Shown: in pieces, positions 47,371 to 57,526 of the stretch | Numbering within the stretch: the stretch's first letter is position 1 | Layout of the letters: every line of letters starts with the position of its first letter | Source of the DNA: Frankia sp. AiPa1 | GTDB lineage: Bacteria > Actinomycetota > Actinomycetes > Frankiales > Frankiaceae | Assembly (NCBI RefSeq): GCF_023243075.1 | Contig: NZ_JALKFZ020000161.1 | Coordinates: 1-60,313, forward strand | Length of the DNA: 60,313 nt | Direction: 5' to 3' | Position numbers and translations under genes: made by a program | The notes under the pieces: model-generated | Told to the model about the DNA's origin: nothing | Databases searched by the model: none | The model's input: the letters and a program-made list of their open reading frames with translations, nothing else

Positions 47371-49497
47371 GTGCCGCCCCGGGGCCGGCCTCCGCGTCAC
47401 GACGACCAGCCGACGCTCACGCGCCGCTCGAGCAGGCCCGAGCCTGACACCAGGCCGCTGCGCACCACCACCAGCACCACCACCGGCCCCGACGCGTCTG
47501 GCCGGGCGGAGCGATCCGCCCCCGAACGGGGCCCGTGGCGCGCCCCGCGAGCATCCGCGTCACCCGGCCCTGTCGCCCGGGGTCTGGGAGAGCGGCACCG
47601 GCCACGGCCGACGACCCCCCCGCTGCCATCGTCCGCCGCTCCGCCGCCCGTCTCCCGACAGCCCGTAGCTCCCCACGGACCAGACCCCGGCCCGCGGGGC
47701 ACGGGCGGGGATCAGACCATGCCGATCACCGGGCCGGCCCAGGCAGGCAATGGCCGGTCGGGACCAGCGTCTCGGTCGCGCCGCGAAGGCGACTCGTCGC
47801 CTGCCTGGAGGGCCCGCCATCTCCGGACGGGCGAGAGCCCGACCGACCCGCGAGCGGTACCGGAGCGAAGGACGAAGGCGCGAGCCGAATACCCGTGGGC
47901 CAAGCGCGTGCCGGTCGCCGACGACAGACTCCGGACCAACTCCGAGACAGCGGCCAGTGCCAAGATCGCGGCTAGTGCCGAAACCGTGACCGGGGTCGAA
48001 GCGGAGGCGGCGGGCTCGGTCGCGGCGGGCTCGGTCGCGACGGGGGAAACGCGTCCCCCTCGGATCCGTGCACGGCCTACCCGGCTGGGCTGGGGCGTGG
48101 GCGTCGCTGCCGCGGCGCTCCTGGCCGGCGCCCGGATGCTGCGTTACCCCGAGATGGGTGTCCTCGGCGGCACGGCTGCCGCGGCGGTGCTCCTGTCCCT
48201 GGTCCTTGCCGTGTGGCACCCACGAGTGTCGGTGTCACTGACTGTGACGCCGCGTCGAGCATCCTGTGGCGAACCCGCGACCCTCACGGTCGCGCTACGT
48301 AACGACGCGCGGTGGCGCTCACCCTCCTTCGGCGTCCGCCTGCCGGTGGGCTCAGCCGGCGTCCGTTCGGACCAGAGCATGACGCCTGACGAAACCCGCC
48401 TGGCGGGGGGCGCATCGTCTCCTGCGTATGTGGTGCTGCCGGTCGCCCGGATGCCGGGTTCCGGCACCCGCACAGTCGAACTTGCCCTGCGGACCGAGAG
48501 CCGCGGTGTCATGACGATCGGTCCGGTCGAGATCACCCGAACGGACCCGTTCGGCCTGGTCACTCGCCGCCAGAGTCTGGCGGCCACCGCGACGCTGCAC
48601 ATCCGGCCGCTGGTGCTGCGGCTCGCCCCGCTGGCCACGGCACCGTCGCACGAACCGGACGGCCAGACCGGGCATGGCACGGCGGGGGGACTGGATATCC
48701 ACACGCTGCGGCCGTACGCGGCAGGGGAGGATCTCCGCCTGGTGCACTGGCCCTCGAGCGCGCGAGCCGGCGAGCTCATGGTCCGTACCCACGTCGATCC
48801 GACCGAGCCGGCAGCCACCGTGGTACTCGATGTCCGGTCCGAGGCGTATCCCCCTGGCCTGGCCGGGCGGGCGGCGTTCGAGGCGGCCGTGGACGTGGCG
48901 GCAGCGGCGGTGATGACCTGTGCGGGGGAGGCGTTCGGGGTCCGGCTCGTGACCACCGCCGGCCTGCGTGTCCTCGGCCGACGCCGGCGCCGTGACGCCG
49001 ACATCCTCCTCGACGAGCTGGCCGCCGTGGACCTGTCGCAGGACGCCACCCTCAACGTGATCGGTACCCTGCGGCGCGGCGGGCTGGGCACCCTCGTCCT
49101 CGTGACCGGCGGGCTTGATCGGCTGGCCCCGGCCGCGCTGCGAACGGTCGGGCACACCTACGGGCGGGTGGTGCTCCTGCGAGTCGGCCCAAGGTCCGAG
49201 GCCACCGCCCGGGCGGTGCTACGGCGAGACTCCTCCGAACGGGCCCGGCTACGGCCGGCGATGTCCGTGCGGGCCAGCGGTTCGCCGACGGCCAGCGGTG
49301 TCGCGGCCGGCCCCTTGTCGGCGGCCGGCCGGTCCTGGGCGGGCGGCGCCGCGATGGCCACCCATGCACGTGGCGGCAGGCTGGGGGTCGTCGGGCGGCT
49401 CACCGTCATCGACATTCCCGATGCAACGGCGCTGGCCGGCCGCTGGCCGGCCGTATGGTCCCGAGGACGTGGCCCGATCGAGGAGAGATACAGGTGA
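47371..49497 (+). CDS. DUF58 domain membrane protein
   Basis: A 708-residue protein with a disordered Arg/Pro/Ser-rich N-terminus of about 230 residues, two membrane helices near 233-290 (LGWGVGVAAAALLAGARML; LGGTAAAAVLLSLVLAVW), a beta region with VTPRRASCGEPATLTVALRND, and the DUF58 core HTLRPYAAGEDLRLVHWPSSARAGELMVRTH followed by a von Willebrand A-like fold. The long N-terminal extension is unusual; a start at ATG 47716 would remove 115 residues of it. It probably interacts with MoxR at the membrane. Confidence 0.87.
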   Translation: MPPRGRPPRHDDQPTLTRRSSRPEPDTRPLRTTTSTTTGPDASGRAERSAPERGPWRAPRASASPGPVARGLGERHRPRPTTPPLPSSAAPPPVSRQPVAPHGPDPGPRGTGGDQTMPITGPAQAGNGRSGPASRSRREGDSSPAWRARHLRTGESPTDPRAVPERRTKARAEYPWAKRVPVADDRLRTNSETAASAKIAASAETVTGVEAEAAGSVAAGSVATGETRPPRIRARPTRLGWGVGVAAAALLAGARMLRYPEMGVLGGTAAAAVLLSLVLAVWHPRVSVSLTVTPRRASCGEPATLTVALRNDARWRSPSFGVRLPVGSAGVRSDQSMTPDETRLAGGASSPAYVVLPVARMPGSGTRTVELALRTESRGVMTIGPVEITRTDPFGLVTRRQSLAATATLHIRPLVLRLAPLATAPSHEPDGQTGHGTAGGLDIHTLRPYAAGEDLRLVHWPSSARAGELMVRTHVDPTEPAATVVLDVRSEAYPPGLAGRAAFEAAVDVAAAAVMTCAGEAFGVRLVTTAGLRVLGRRRRRDADILLDELAAVDLSQDATLNVIGTLRRGGLGTLVLVTGGLDRLAPAALRTVGHTYGRVVLLRVGPRSEATARAVLRRDSSERARLRPAMSVRASGSPTASGVAAGPLSAAGRSWAGGAAMATHARGGRLGVVGRLTVIDIPDATALAGRWPAVWSRGRGPIEERYR

Positions 49498-49751
49498 GCG
49501 CGGGGCGCCAGCCACCCAGATCGGGCGGTGCGACCCCACCCGGCCGTGCCACTCTCCCCGGCCTTACCACTCCGCCAGGTGATGCCATCCGGTCGGGCGA
49601 TGCCATCCGGCGGGCCCAGCGGCTGGGCGGCGGTGGCGGGCCCACGGACAGATCGCGGCACGCCGGATCGACGGCGTCGACGGCGTCGACGGCGTCGACC
49701 ATTGTCCTCGGACCAGCAGGTCTCGGACTAGTCGGGCGGGCCCCGAGATGA
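49494..49751 (+). CDS. small ORF coupled to the DUF58 gene
   Basis: An 85-codon frame starts at a GTG that overlaps the DUF58 stop (GTGA) with GAGGAGA just upstream, and ends 40 bp before the transglutaminase-like gene. The product is Gly/Pro/Arg-rich with a TAS triplet repeat (from four GACGGCGTC copies) and a short hydrophobic end (TIVLGPAGLGLVG). The coupling argues for translation; the composition argues against a folded protein. Confidence 0.35.
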   Translation: MSAGRQPPRSGGATPPGRATLPGLTTPPGDAIRSGDAIRRAQRLGGGGGPTDRSRHAGSTASTASTASTIVLGPAGLGLVGRAPR

Positions 49752-49793
49752 CCACCGAGCCCGTTTCACGCTTCGCGACGAGGACCGGTGCCG

Positions 49794-52274
49794 ATGCCGG
49801 CGCTGTCGACCATCGAGCCCCGGCGGTCGCGGCTGCCTGCTCTCGTGCTGGTCAGCGGACTCGCGCTGATCGGCGGGCTCGGCTGGAGCCGCGTGTTCTC
49901 CGGCCATGAGATCGATGTTGACGTGGCCGCCGCGGCCATCCTTCCCGTGCTCCTGGTTATGTCGCTGAGCGGTTGGCGGCAGCGGGCTTCACCGTTCGTG
50001 ACGGTCGTGGGATGGGGCAGCGGGTTCGTGGCCTGGGCTGCGGCCACCATCGCCGCCCCGGCCGGCGGCGTGTGGTCTCGGTTGGAGATGGTCGCGTCCG
50101 GAGTGTCTACCGGATGGGCACGTCTGCTCGACACCGCCGTTCCGGCGCCGTCCGAGGCGGGTCTTCTGCTGGCGCCGGCTGCCTCGACCTGGCTCGCGGC
50201 CGCGGTCGGCGCCGAGCTGGTGGTACGCACGCGCGCCCGCCTGCTCCCCGCACTGCCGAGTGCGGCCCTGCTGCTGGTCACAGCGGGCTATGCGACCCCC
50301 TCGTCCGGGCCGGACCTGCCGCGGGCCGCGGGGCTCGCCGCTCTGGCTGCGCTGCTCGTCCGGGCGCGCCGCCCGTGGGAGGGCACCTCGGTCGGCAGCA
50401 CAAGGACGGACGGAGGGAGAAAGGTCCCGGTCTGGGTGGCTGGTCTGGCCCGGTCCGGCGGCGCGGCTCTCCTCGTCGTCGCCATGGGGGTGGGGCTGGC
50501 CGGCGGTCCGCTGCGCCTCCCGGCCGGCCGGCCCCCGGTCGATCCGCGTAGTTATCACACGACCGCCGCCGCCACCGCCGGGTCCGCTCTCAGCCCGCTG
50601 AGTCGGCTCGCAGGCTGGACCGCCCATCCGGACCAGGTCCTGTTCCAGGTGACGCTGACGCCACCGTCCACTGGCCCGACGGCTTCGCGCCTAGCTGTCC
50701 TCGACTCCTACGACGGCGCCACCTGGACGTCCACCACCCGATTCCTGCCGGCGGGTCAGGCGTCCGCAGGCTGCCCCGAGACGACCTGGCAGTCGTCGGC
50801 CACCGGGGCCGGCTCGGGCGGGACGGGTGTGCGCGACGCCCGGCCGGCGCCGGTGACCCAGGACCTGACCGTCGCCGCGCTGGGGGGCGACCTCGTGCCG
50901 GTCGTGGCCCAGCCCAGCCAGTTCTCCATGGTCCCGACCGCCATGTCCGGGGCAACCACCCGCGCGGGAAGCGGAACCACCCCGGGGGGAAACGGCGAGA
51001 ACCCCGCCACCGGGGAATCGCGCGGACGGTTCGCGGTCGCGCCCTGTGACGGCACGCTGTTGCGCACCGAGCCGCTGGCACCGGGCACCCGGATGCGGCT
51101 GCGTTCCCAGCCACCGGCGGTACTCACCCCGTCCCAGACACTCGCCCTGACGGTGTCCGCCACGGCCGCAGATGCCCGAGACCTCGCCCTGCCCGCCGAT
51201 CTGCCTCCAGTGCTGCGCAGCCTCGCCACGATCGCCACCGCCGGCGGTACCTCGCCCTACCAGCGGGCCGCACTGCTTCGGCAGTACCTGATGACGAACT
51301 TCGCCTTCGACCCCACTGCCCCCGCCGGGCACAGCCTCGCCCAGATCGCGCATTTCCTCGAACAGACCGGACGTGGGGTCTCCGAGCAGTTCGCTACCAC
51401 CTTCGTGGTCGCCGCTCGGCTTCTCGGCCTGCCCACCCGGCTCGTCGTCGGCTTCACCACATCAGGCCCGGACACCGCCGCGCCTCGCGCGGTGCGCGGC
51501 CATGACGCTCTGGCGTGGGCAGAGATCCATTTCGCTGGCGCCGGCTGGCTGCCCTTCTTCCCCACCCCGATGGCGAGCGACGCGCGGGGCAGCACGGTTG
51601 CCGGTGCGGCGCAGGGTGAGTCCTCGGCGCAGTCCAAACTGGTCAACGCAGTGCTGGGCGCGGCGGTGAGCGGCCAGTCCGACACAGCGAGCACTGCCCA
51701 TGCGCAGCAGAACCATCGTCGTCCACTCGGGCCAGGGTCGGCATGGTCCGACTGGGCACGGGGGGTTCGGCTGGCGGGGGTGGCGACCCTGGTCGGTCTG
51801 ACCGGCTATCTCGCTCTGGCCTGGGCCCTGCCTGGCCTGAGACGCCGTCGGGCGCGTCGGCGTGGCGCTGAGCGGACGCGAATAGTCGCCGCCTGGAGCC
51901 AGGCGATCGATCTGCTGGCGCTGTCCGGCTGGCCGATGCCGACTGCGGCGAGCCCCGTCGAGGTCGTGGCCGCGGCCGGTCCGCTGGGTGAACCGGCCGG
52001 GACCGCGCTGCGGGGGCTGGCCACGCTGGCCACCGTCGCCCTGTTCGGTGACCCGGCTGACGACCGCCCGCGGGCCGCAGCCGGCCGCGGCGCGGCCGCA
52101 GAGGCCTGGCGGCAGGTCGATGCGTTGGAACGTGCACTGAACCGGATCGTGCCCCGCCATCGTCGGATCGCCCGTCGGATCTCCCCCCGCACCGTGGCCG
52201 GCGAGCTACGTCGTCGCCGGCCCGGAAAACCGGGCCCGGTTGCCCCACGCCCGCCGATGGTCGGACAGGTCTGA
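49794..52274 (+). CDS. transglutaminase-like membrane protein without the catalytic triad (DUF3488/TgpA type)
   Basis: An 826-residue TgpA-like protein: an N-terminal membrane domain with about six helices (1-260), an extracytoplasmic transglutaminase-like domain (about 275-620), one helix near 660-680 (GVATLVGLTGYLALAWALPG) and a cytoplasmic DUF4129-like tail. The fold is recognisable (AALLRQYLMTNFAFD; GLPTRLVVGF), but where the family has Cys, His and Asp the protein has Ser (GRGVSEQFA), Leu (HDALAWAEIHF) and Phe (GWLPFFPTP). It is therefore probably not an active transglutaminase. ATG 49794 has AGGA upstream. It ends the moxR operon. Confidence 0.87.
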   Translation: MPALSTIEPRRSRLPALVLVSGLALIGGLGWSRVFSGHEIDVDVAAAAILPVLLVMSLSGWRQRASPFVTVVGWGSGFVAWAAATIAAPAGGVWSRLEMVASGVSTGWARLLDTAVPAPSEAGLLLAPAASTWLAAAVGAELVVRTRARLLPALPSAALLLVTAGYATPSSGPDLPRAAGLAALAALLVRARRPWEGTSVGSTRTDGGRKVPVWVAGLARSGGAALLVVAMGVGLAGGPLRLPAGRPPVDPRSYHTTAAATAGSALSPLSRLAGWTAHPDQVLFQVTLTPPSTGPTASRLAVLDSYDGATWTSTTRFLPAGQASAGCPETTWQSSATGAGSGGTGVRDARPAPVTQDLTVAALGGDLVPVVAQPSQFSMVPTAMSGATTRAGSGTTPGGNGENPATGESRGRFAVAPCDGTLLRTEPLAPGTRMRLRSQPPAVLTPSQTLALTVSATAADARDLALPADLPPVLRSLATIATAGGTSPYQRAALLRQYLMTNFAFDPTAPAGHSLAQIAHFLEQTGRGVSEQFATTFVVAARLLGLPTRLVVGFTTSGPDTAAPRAVRGHDALAWAEIHFAGAGWLPFFPTPMASDARGSTVAGAAQGESSAQSKLVNAVLGAAVSGQSDTASTAHAQQNHRRPLGPGSAWSDWARGVRLAGVATLVGLTGYLALAWALPGLRRRRARRRGAERTRIVAAWSQAIDLLALSGWPMPTAASPVEVVAAAGPLGEPAGTALRGLATLATVALFGDPADDRPRAAAGRGAAAEAWRQVDALERALNRIVPRHRRIARRISPRTVAGELRRRRPGKPGPVAPRPPMVGQV

Positions 52275-52479
52275 TCAGCGGCCAGCGGTCGCCCGCAGTC
52301 CAGAAGCTGTGGGTTCTCTCTTGGCTACTTCGGGTATCGCACCTGTGGCGATGTCCGGCGTTGACCAGCGAAGACCGGTCCGCCGAACGGGGGGAGCGGC
52401 GTCGATATGGCCCGTTTCGGTCAGACGGTGGCCAGGCACCGAGGTCGACGGGGAGAGAGCCGACAGGGAGAGCACAGCG

Positions 52480-52713
52480 ATGGCGCAGACACGGAAAGAC
52501 ACTCCGGTCGCCGCACGCGAGCGGGCGCCGAAGGGGCGCACCAGGCCTGCGGGGGCAGAGACCTCCAACGACGAGATGGCACGGCAGGTGGCAAGCCAGA
52601 CCTCCTCCGACCGGAAGGCCGAGGAGGTCTTCCGACGGGAGCGGCACGGCGCACTCACCGATGAGGAGGCGGCCAAGAGCGAGCTGCTGCGACGGCCCAC
52701 CGTCCACGGGTGA
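52480..52713 (+). CDS. small charged hypothetical protein
   Basis: A 77-residue hydrophilic protein with a basic first half (RERAPKGRTRP) and a helical second half (DRKAEEVFRRERHGALTDEEAAKSELLRR). ATG 52480 has GGGAGAG 9 nt upstream. Function unknown; it may belong with the downstream deacetylase or stand alone. Confidence 0.65.
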   Translation: MAQTRKDTPVAARERAPKGRTRPAGAETSNDEMARQVASQTSSDRKAEEVFRRERHGALTDEEAAKSELLRRPTVHG

Positions 52714-52805
52714 AATGCCCGCAGAGCCCGCAGGTTCGACTGACCCCATCCTGCGACGACGTCGTTTCCGCTGCGTGACGGCCGCGTCTGTCGTATGCAG
52801 AAGGC

Positions 52806-53555
52806 ATGGCATCCGAAGCCGGCCGGCCGTTCACCGGCGCAGGCACCCCCGCATCGGCCTGGCAGCAGTGGGACCCGCGCTGGCCGGAGTTCGATCTGAG
52901 CACTCCCCCACAGCGGGTGGTCGTCGTGGCCCCCCATCCGGACGATGAGGTGCTCGGGGTCGGGGGGCTGCTGGTTCGGCTACACGAACTGGGTGCTGAG
53001 ATCACTGTGGTTGCCGTCACCGATGGTGACGGGTCACATCCTGGATCGCCGACATTGACTCCCCGGCAGCTCGCGGAGCACCGGATCGCCGAGCAGCATG
53101 CGGCGCTGGACGCGCTTGGCCTCGGGCAGACCGAGGTGCGTCGGGCCGGGTTGCCGGACGGGCGGGTCGCCGGGCACGAGCCGGGCCTCGTCGACCTGGT
53201 GGAACCGCTGGTGACCCCGCAGACCTGGGTGTTCACCACCTGGCGCGGCGACCGACATCCCGACCACGAGGCGACGGGACGCGCGGCGGCCCAGGCCGCG
53301 CGACGGGTCGGTGCGCGGCTCGTCGAGTACCCTGTGTGGGCCTGGCACTGGGCGGTCCCGAGTGACCCCGATGTGCCATGGACGCGGGCGAGGTCCGTCC
53401 ATCTGCCCGAACCGGTCATCGAGGCCAAGCAGCGAGCCGTCGACTGCTACCGCACGCAGATCGCCCCCCTGTCCGGCCATCCCGCCGACGCAGCCGTCCT
53501 TCCGCCGCCGTTCCTGGCCAGACTCCTCCGACCGACGGAGACCGTCTTCGTCTGA
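52806..53555 (+). CDS. PIG-L (LmbE-like) N-deacetylase
   Basis: A 249-residue zinc-dependent deacetylase that acts on N-acetylglucosamine-linked small molecules, the superfamily of MshB, Mca and BshB. The zinc and catalytic motif is APHPDDEVLGVGG, with the third zinc-ligand His in RGDRHPDHEATGRAA. A C-terminal YRTQIAPLSG segment is typical of sugar-type family members. The sequence does not show whether it works in mycothiol, lipid or antibiotic metabolism. Confidence 0.88.
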   Translation: MASEAGRPFTGAGTPASAWQQWDPRWPEFDLSTPPQRVVVVAPHPDDEVLGVGGLLVRLHELGAEITVVAVTDGDGSHPGSPTLTPRQLAEHRIAEQHAALDALGLGQTEVRRAGLPDGRVAGHEPGLVDLVEPLVTPQTWVFTTWRGDRHPDHEATGRAAAQAARRVGARLVEYPVWAWHWAVPSDPDVPWTRARSVHLPEPVIEAKQRAVDCYRTQIAPLSGHPADAAVLPPPFLARLLRPTETVFV

Positions 53556-53605
53556 ACGCCGTCACCTCTGCGAGCTGTCCGAGACCCGCTCGCCGCCAGA
53601 CATTC

Positions 53606-53773
53606 GTGCACAGCCAAACGTCCGTGCGCTGTCAACGTCCGTGCGCTGTCAACATCAGTGCACTGTCAAACATCAGTGCAATGTCAACATCAGTGCACTG
53701 TCAACGCCGGTGCGCTGTCAACGTTCATGCAGCGTCAATACCCGCGCACGGTCAGCATCCGTGCGCTGCCGGT
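53606..53773. repeat. degenerate 17-bp tandem repeat array, 9-10 copies
   Basis: Copies follow the pattern TGC(G/A)CTGTCAACATCAG, with a near-constant TGTCAA core, mostly 17 bp long with occasional 18-bp copies. It lies between the PIG-L gene and the glycine riboswitch. There are no unique spacers, so it is not CRISPR. Function unknown; a protein-binding array or recombination product is possible. Confidence 0.75.
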
Positions 53774-53920
53774 GTGCGCGGGCCGTCGGCAGATGAGCGC
53801 CACCAACATCCGGGCGTCGGCGATATTGCGACCAGGTTTCGGAATCCCGTCCCGGTGGCCGCCGGCGGGCGGTGCGGCTAGCGTCCACCGTACGAACTGC
53901 ATACCGCTGCCGCTCACGCC

Positions 53921-54147
53921 CGTGCGGGAGAGCTCCGGGCCACCAGCTGCCGGGGCGCCGAAGGAGCAAGCTCTCCCCATAAACTCTCAGGCCCCCAACC
54001 GCCGGGTCAGGCAACTCTGGAAAGTGGACATCACGGTGTCCCGCCGACGGTGAAAGCCACTGCCGGCCTCGCGTGCGCCCGCCGATGTCGGCGGGCCCGA
54101 AGGCCGGCCAGTGGCGAAGCTCTCAGGCCACAGGACAGAGGGGGAGT
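53921..54147 (+). promoter_or_regulatory. tandem glycine riboswitch (gcvT element)
   Basis: Two aptamers in a row. The first has CGGGAGAGCTCC, GGCGCCGAAGGAGCAA, AAACTCTCAGGC and CAACTCTGGAAAG; the second has GGTGAAAGCC, GGCGAAGCTCTCAGG and GGACAGAGGGGGA. It is followed 57 nt later by gcvP. Glycine binding is expected to switch on the glycine-cleavage gene. The second aptamer contains an extended GC-rich arm. Confidence 0.93.
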
Positions 54148-54203
54148 CCCGCCGCGGCTCCGGCTCGTCCGCCGGTTCCGCCCGACCTCCGGAGCGCCCC
54201 ATC

Positions 54204-57200
54204 ATGCATGACAGCAGCGACCAGCACTTTCCGACCGTGACGGTGCCGGCCGGGGCATATCCCCGGTTCGCCGACAGGCACATCGGCCCTGACTGGAGCG
54301 CCCGCCGGGCGATGCTGGCCACGCTCGGCCACGACTCGCTGCGGGCGCTCACCGATGCCGCGGTGCCCGCGAGCATCGCTGACAGGACCCTCGACCTTCC
54401 GGCGCCCCTCGACGAACCGGCGGTCCTGGCTGCGCTACGGGCGCTTGGCCGGACGAACCGGCCGGTTCCCTCGATGATCGGTCTCGGTTTTCATCCTACG
54501 GTGATGCCGGGCGTCATCCAGCGCAACGTCCTGGAGAACCCGGCCTGGTACACGGCGTACACCCCCTACCAGCCGGAAATCTCCCAGGGTCGGCTTGAGG
54601 CCCTGCTCAACTTCCAGACCATGATCACAGACCTGACCGGTCTTGCGGTGGCCGGCGCCTCGCTGCTGGACGAACCCACCGCGGCGGCTGAGGCCATGCA
54701 GATCGCGTTGCGTCGAGCGAAGGGAGGCCGACGCAGCTACCTCATCGACGCCGACACGCTGCCGCAGACGATCGCTGTCGTGGCGACCCGCGCCGAGGCG
54801 ATGGGCGTCACCGTCCATGTCGTCGACCTCAGCGGTGCCGACCTCAGCGGTGTCGGCGACACGGAGTCCACCGCGGGCTCCGGACCCGCCGGGAGCACGG
54901 CTGCGGTGGGGCTCGACGCGGTGCCGGCCGACCTGCTGGACTCGGCGTTCGGGCTGCTGCTGTCGTACCCGGGGCCAAGTGGGGCGCTGCGAGACCACCG
55001 CGAGGTGATCGCGCAGGCCCGTGGACGAGGCATCGTCGTTACTGTCGCGGCCGACCTGCTCGCGCTCACCCTGCTGCGCTCCCCCGGCGAGCTCGGGGCC
55101 GACATCGCCATCGGCAGTACCCAGCGTTTCGGCCTGCCGTTGTCGTTCGGCGGCCCGCACGCTGGCTACCTCGCCGTCCGCTCAGGCCTCGAACGCACGC
55201 TGCCTGGGCGGCTGGTCGGCGTCTCCATCGACGCGGATGGCGCCCCGGCCTACCGTCTCACCCTGCAGACCAGGGAACAGCACATTCGCCGAGAGAAGGC
55301 GACGAGCAACATCTGTACCGCGCAGGTGCTGCCAGCGGTGCTGGCCTCGATGTACGCGGTGTACCACGGCCCGCGGGGGCTGGCGGGAATCGCGCGCCGG
55401 ATCCATGGGCTCGCGGTGCGTCTCGCCGAGGGGCTGCGTGCAGGTGGGATCACACTGAGTGACTCGTCCTTCTTCGACACGGTCGTCGCCGCGGCACCTG
55501 GTGGCCGCGGCGCCGAGGTGGTCGCCCGCGCGCTCGAGCACGGGGTGAACCTGCGCCTCGTCGATGACAACCACGTGGGCATCTCCTGCAACGAGACGAC
55601 CGTGGAGGCGGATCTACGCGCGGTGTGGGCCGCGTTCGAGGTGCCACCGGTCGCGACGCCCGAGGTCACGGTACACGCCGAGCTGGACGGGCCGACCCCG
55701 GCCACGACCGGGATCGCGTTGCCCGACGCCCTGGTGCGGACCGACACCTACCTCGAGCATCCGGTGTTCCACGAGCACCGGTCCGAGACGGCGATGCTGC
55801 GTTATCTGCGCCGGCTGGCCGATCTCGACCTGGCCCTCGACCGCGGCATGATTCCGCTTGGCTCCTGCACGATGAAACTGAACGCCACGACCGAGATGGC
55901 CGCAGTCACCTGGCCGGAGTTCGCCGACATCCACCCATATGCCCCCCTCGATCAGGCCGCCGGATATCTAACGCTGATCCGGGATCTGGAGGAATGGTTG
56001 GCCCGAATTACGGGGTATGCGGGTGTGTCCGTACAGCCGAACGCCGGTAGTCAGGGGGAACTGGCCGGTCTGCTGGCCATCCGCGCCTACCATCGGGACA
56101 CCGCACCTGACGGTGCTCCGGCACGTGACGTCTGCCTGATTCCCTCGTCGGCCCACGGGACGAACGCGGCCAGCGCCGCCATGGCGGGAATGCGCGTGGT
56201 GGTGGTCGCCTGCGACGAGAACGGAAACGTCGATCTCGACGACCTGGCCCGGGCCGCCGGTAAATACGCGGAGGTCCTCGCCGCCCTGATGGTGACCTAT
56301 CCCTCGACGCACGGCGTGTATGAGGAGAGCATCGGAGCGGCCTGCGCGATCGTCCATGATGCCGGTGGGCTCATCTACGTGGACGGCGCGAACCTGAACG
56401 CACTCGTCGGCCTGGCGAAACCAGGCCGGTTCGGTGCCGATGTCAGCCATCTCAACCTGCACAAGACGTTCTGCATCCCGCATGGCGGGGGCGGTCCGGG
56501 CGTGGGGCCGGTGGCTGTCGGGGAAAAACTGCTTCCCTACCTGCCCAACCATCCCCTGCGGCCTGAGGCTGGCCCGGCCACGGGTGTGGGTCCCATCTCC
56601 GGATCGCCATGGGGCTCAGCCGGCATTCTCATGATTCCCTGGGCATATATCCAGATGATGGGCGCGGACGGGCTGCGTGAGGCAACCTCGGTGGCCGTTC
56701 TTAACGCCAACTACATTGCGCATCGGCTGCACCCGCACTATCCCGTCCTTTACACCGGGCGGAACGGGCTCGTGGCGCATGAGTGCATTCTCGACCTGCG
56801 TCCGCTGACCAAGCGCACCGGCGTGACCGTGGACGACGTCGCAAAACGGCTTATCGACTATGGTTTTCATGCGCCGACCATGTCGTTTCCGGTCGCGGGC
56901 ACCCTCATGGTGGAACCCACCGAAAGTGAGGACCTTGCTGAGATCGACCGGTTCTGTGCTGCGATGATCGCCATTCGTGCGGAGGCCGACAAGGTCGGCG
57001 ACGGGACCTGGCCGCGAGACGACAATCCCCTGCGCAACGCGCCACACACCGCGGCGATGGTCACGGCGGACGACTGGTCGCATCCCTATCCGCGTTCGAT
57101 CGCTGCCTATCCGGTGCTGGCGCTTCGGACCGGAAAGTACTGGCCGCCGGTGCGGCGTATCGACGGTGCTTACGGTGACCGGAATCTGATCTGCACCTGC

Positions 57201-57263
57201 CCGCCGGTGGAATCCTTCGCTCAGCCCGCGGAAGATGAGGCGGTTCTGGCCACGGTCGGCTGA
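54204..57263 (+). CDS. gcvP: glycine dehydrogenase (decarboxylating), P-protein
   Basis: The pyridoxal-phosphate P-protein of the glycine cleavage system: it decarboxylates glycine and transfers aminomethyl to the lipoyl H-protein. At 1019 residues it is slightly longer than usual because of small Ala/Gly insertions. It has [14 protein letters not shown] at the start, [48 protein letters not shown], the glycine loop [12 protein letters not shown], and the PLP-Lys in [17 protein letters not shown]. It starts at ATG 54204 with GGAG upstream; the open frame further upstream is the riboswitch. It acts alone in this window: gcvT and gcvH are not here. Confidence 0.97.
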   Translation: MHDSSDQHFPTVTVPAGAYPRFADRHIGPDWSARRAMLATLGHDSLRALTDAAVPASIADRTLDLPAPLDEPAVLAALRALGRTNRPVPSMIGLGFHPTVMPGVIQRNVLENPAWYTAYTPYQPEISQGRLEALLNFQTMITDLTGLAVAGASLLDEPTAAAEAMQIALRRAKGGRRSYLIDADTLPQTIAVVATRAEAMGVTVHVVDLSGADLSGVGDTESTAGSGPAGSTAAVGLDAVPADLLDSAFGLLLSYPGPSGALRDHREVIAQARGRGIVVTVAADLLALTLLRSPGELGADIAIGSTQRFGLPLSFGGPHAGYLAVRSGLERTLPGRLVGVSIDADGAPAYRLTLQTREQHIRREKATSNICTAQVLPAVLASMYAVYHGPRGLAGIARRIHGLAVRLAEGLRAGGITLSDSSFFDTVVAAAPGGRGAEVVARALEHGVNLRLVDDNHVGISCNETTVEADLRAVWAAFEVPPVATPEVTVHAELDGPTPATTGIALPDALVRTDTYLEHPVFHEHRSETAMLRYLRRLADLDLALDRGMIPLGSCTMKLNATTEMAAVTWPEFADIHPYAPLDQAAGYLTLIRDLEEWLARITGYAGVSVQPNAGSQGELAGLLAIRAYHRDTAPDGAPARDVCLIPSSAHGTNAASAAMAGMRVVVVACDENGNVDLDDLARAAGKYAEVLAALMVTYPSTHGVYEESIGAACAIVHDAGGLIYVDGANLNALVGLAKPGRFGADVSHLNLHKTFCIPHGGGGPGVGPVAVGEKLLPYLPNHPLRPEAGPATGVGPISGSPWGSAGILMIPWAYIQMMGADGLREATSVAVLNANYIAHRLHPHYPVLYTGRNGLVAHECILDLRPLTKRTGVTVDDVAKRLIDYGFHAPTMSFPVAGTLMVEPTESEDLAEIDRFCAAMIAIRAEADKVGDGTWPRDDNPLRNAPHTAAMVTADDWSHPYPRSIAAYPVLALRTGKYWPPVRRIDGAYGDRNLICTCPPVESFAQPAEDEAVLATVG

Positions 57264-57526
57264 GCCGCCGGCCGGGTCGGGATCGCGGTGCCGGTCGGGG
57301 CTCCCGCTTGCCCCGATCGGCAACACTTCCGTTACGTGAGATATCTGCCCGGGGGGCGCGTGCTCCGGTTGGATAACCGGTGTTCCGGACGGTTCGGCCG
57401 GCGGGTGGGGTACCGCCGGTTGACCAGCGAACTGTCCACCTCAATAGTTGGATGCGTCGGACCGGTCAAAAAGAGCTCGGTCGCACACGGTGGATCGCCG
57501 ACGAGACAACGTAAGGGGCTGGGCAG

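Noticed and set aside
49748..49793. ATG at 49748 as the start of the transglutaminase-like protein
   Set aside because: It is in a different frame from the protein; ATG 49794 is in frame with AGGA upstream.
53606..53773. CRISPR array
   Set aside because: Repeats are directly adjacent and degenerate without unique spacers, and no cas genes are near.
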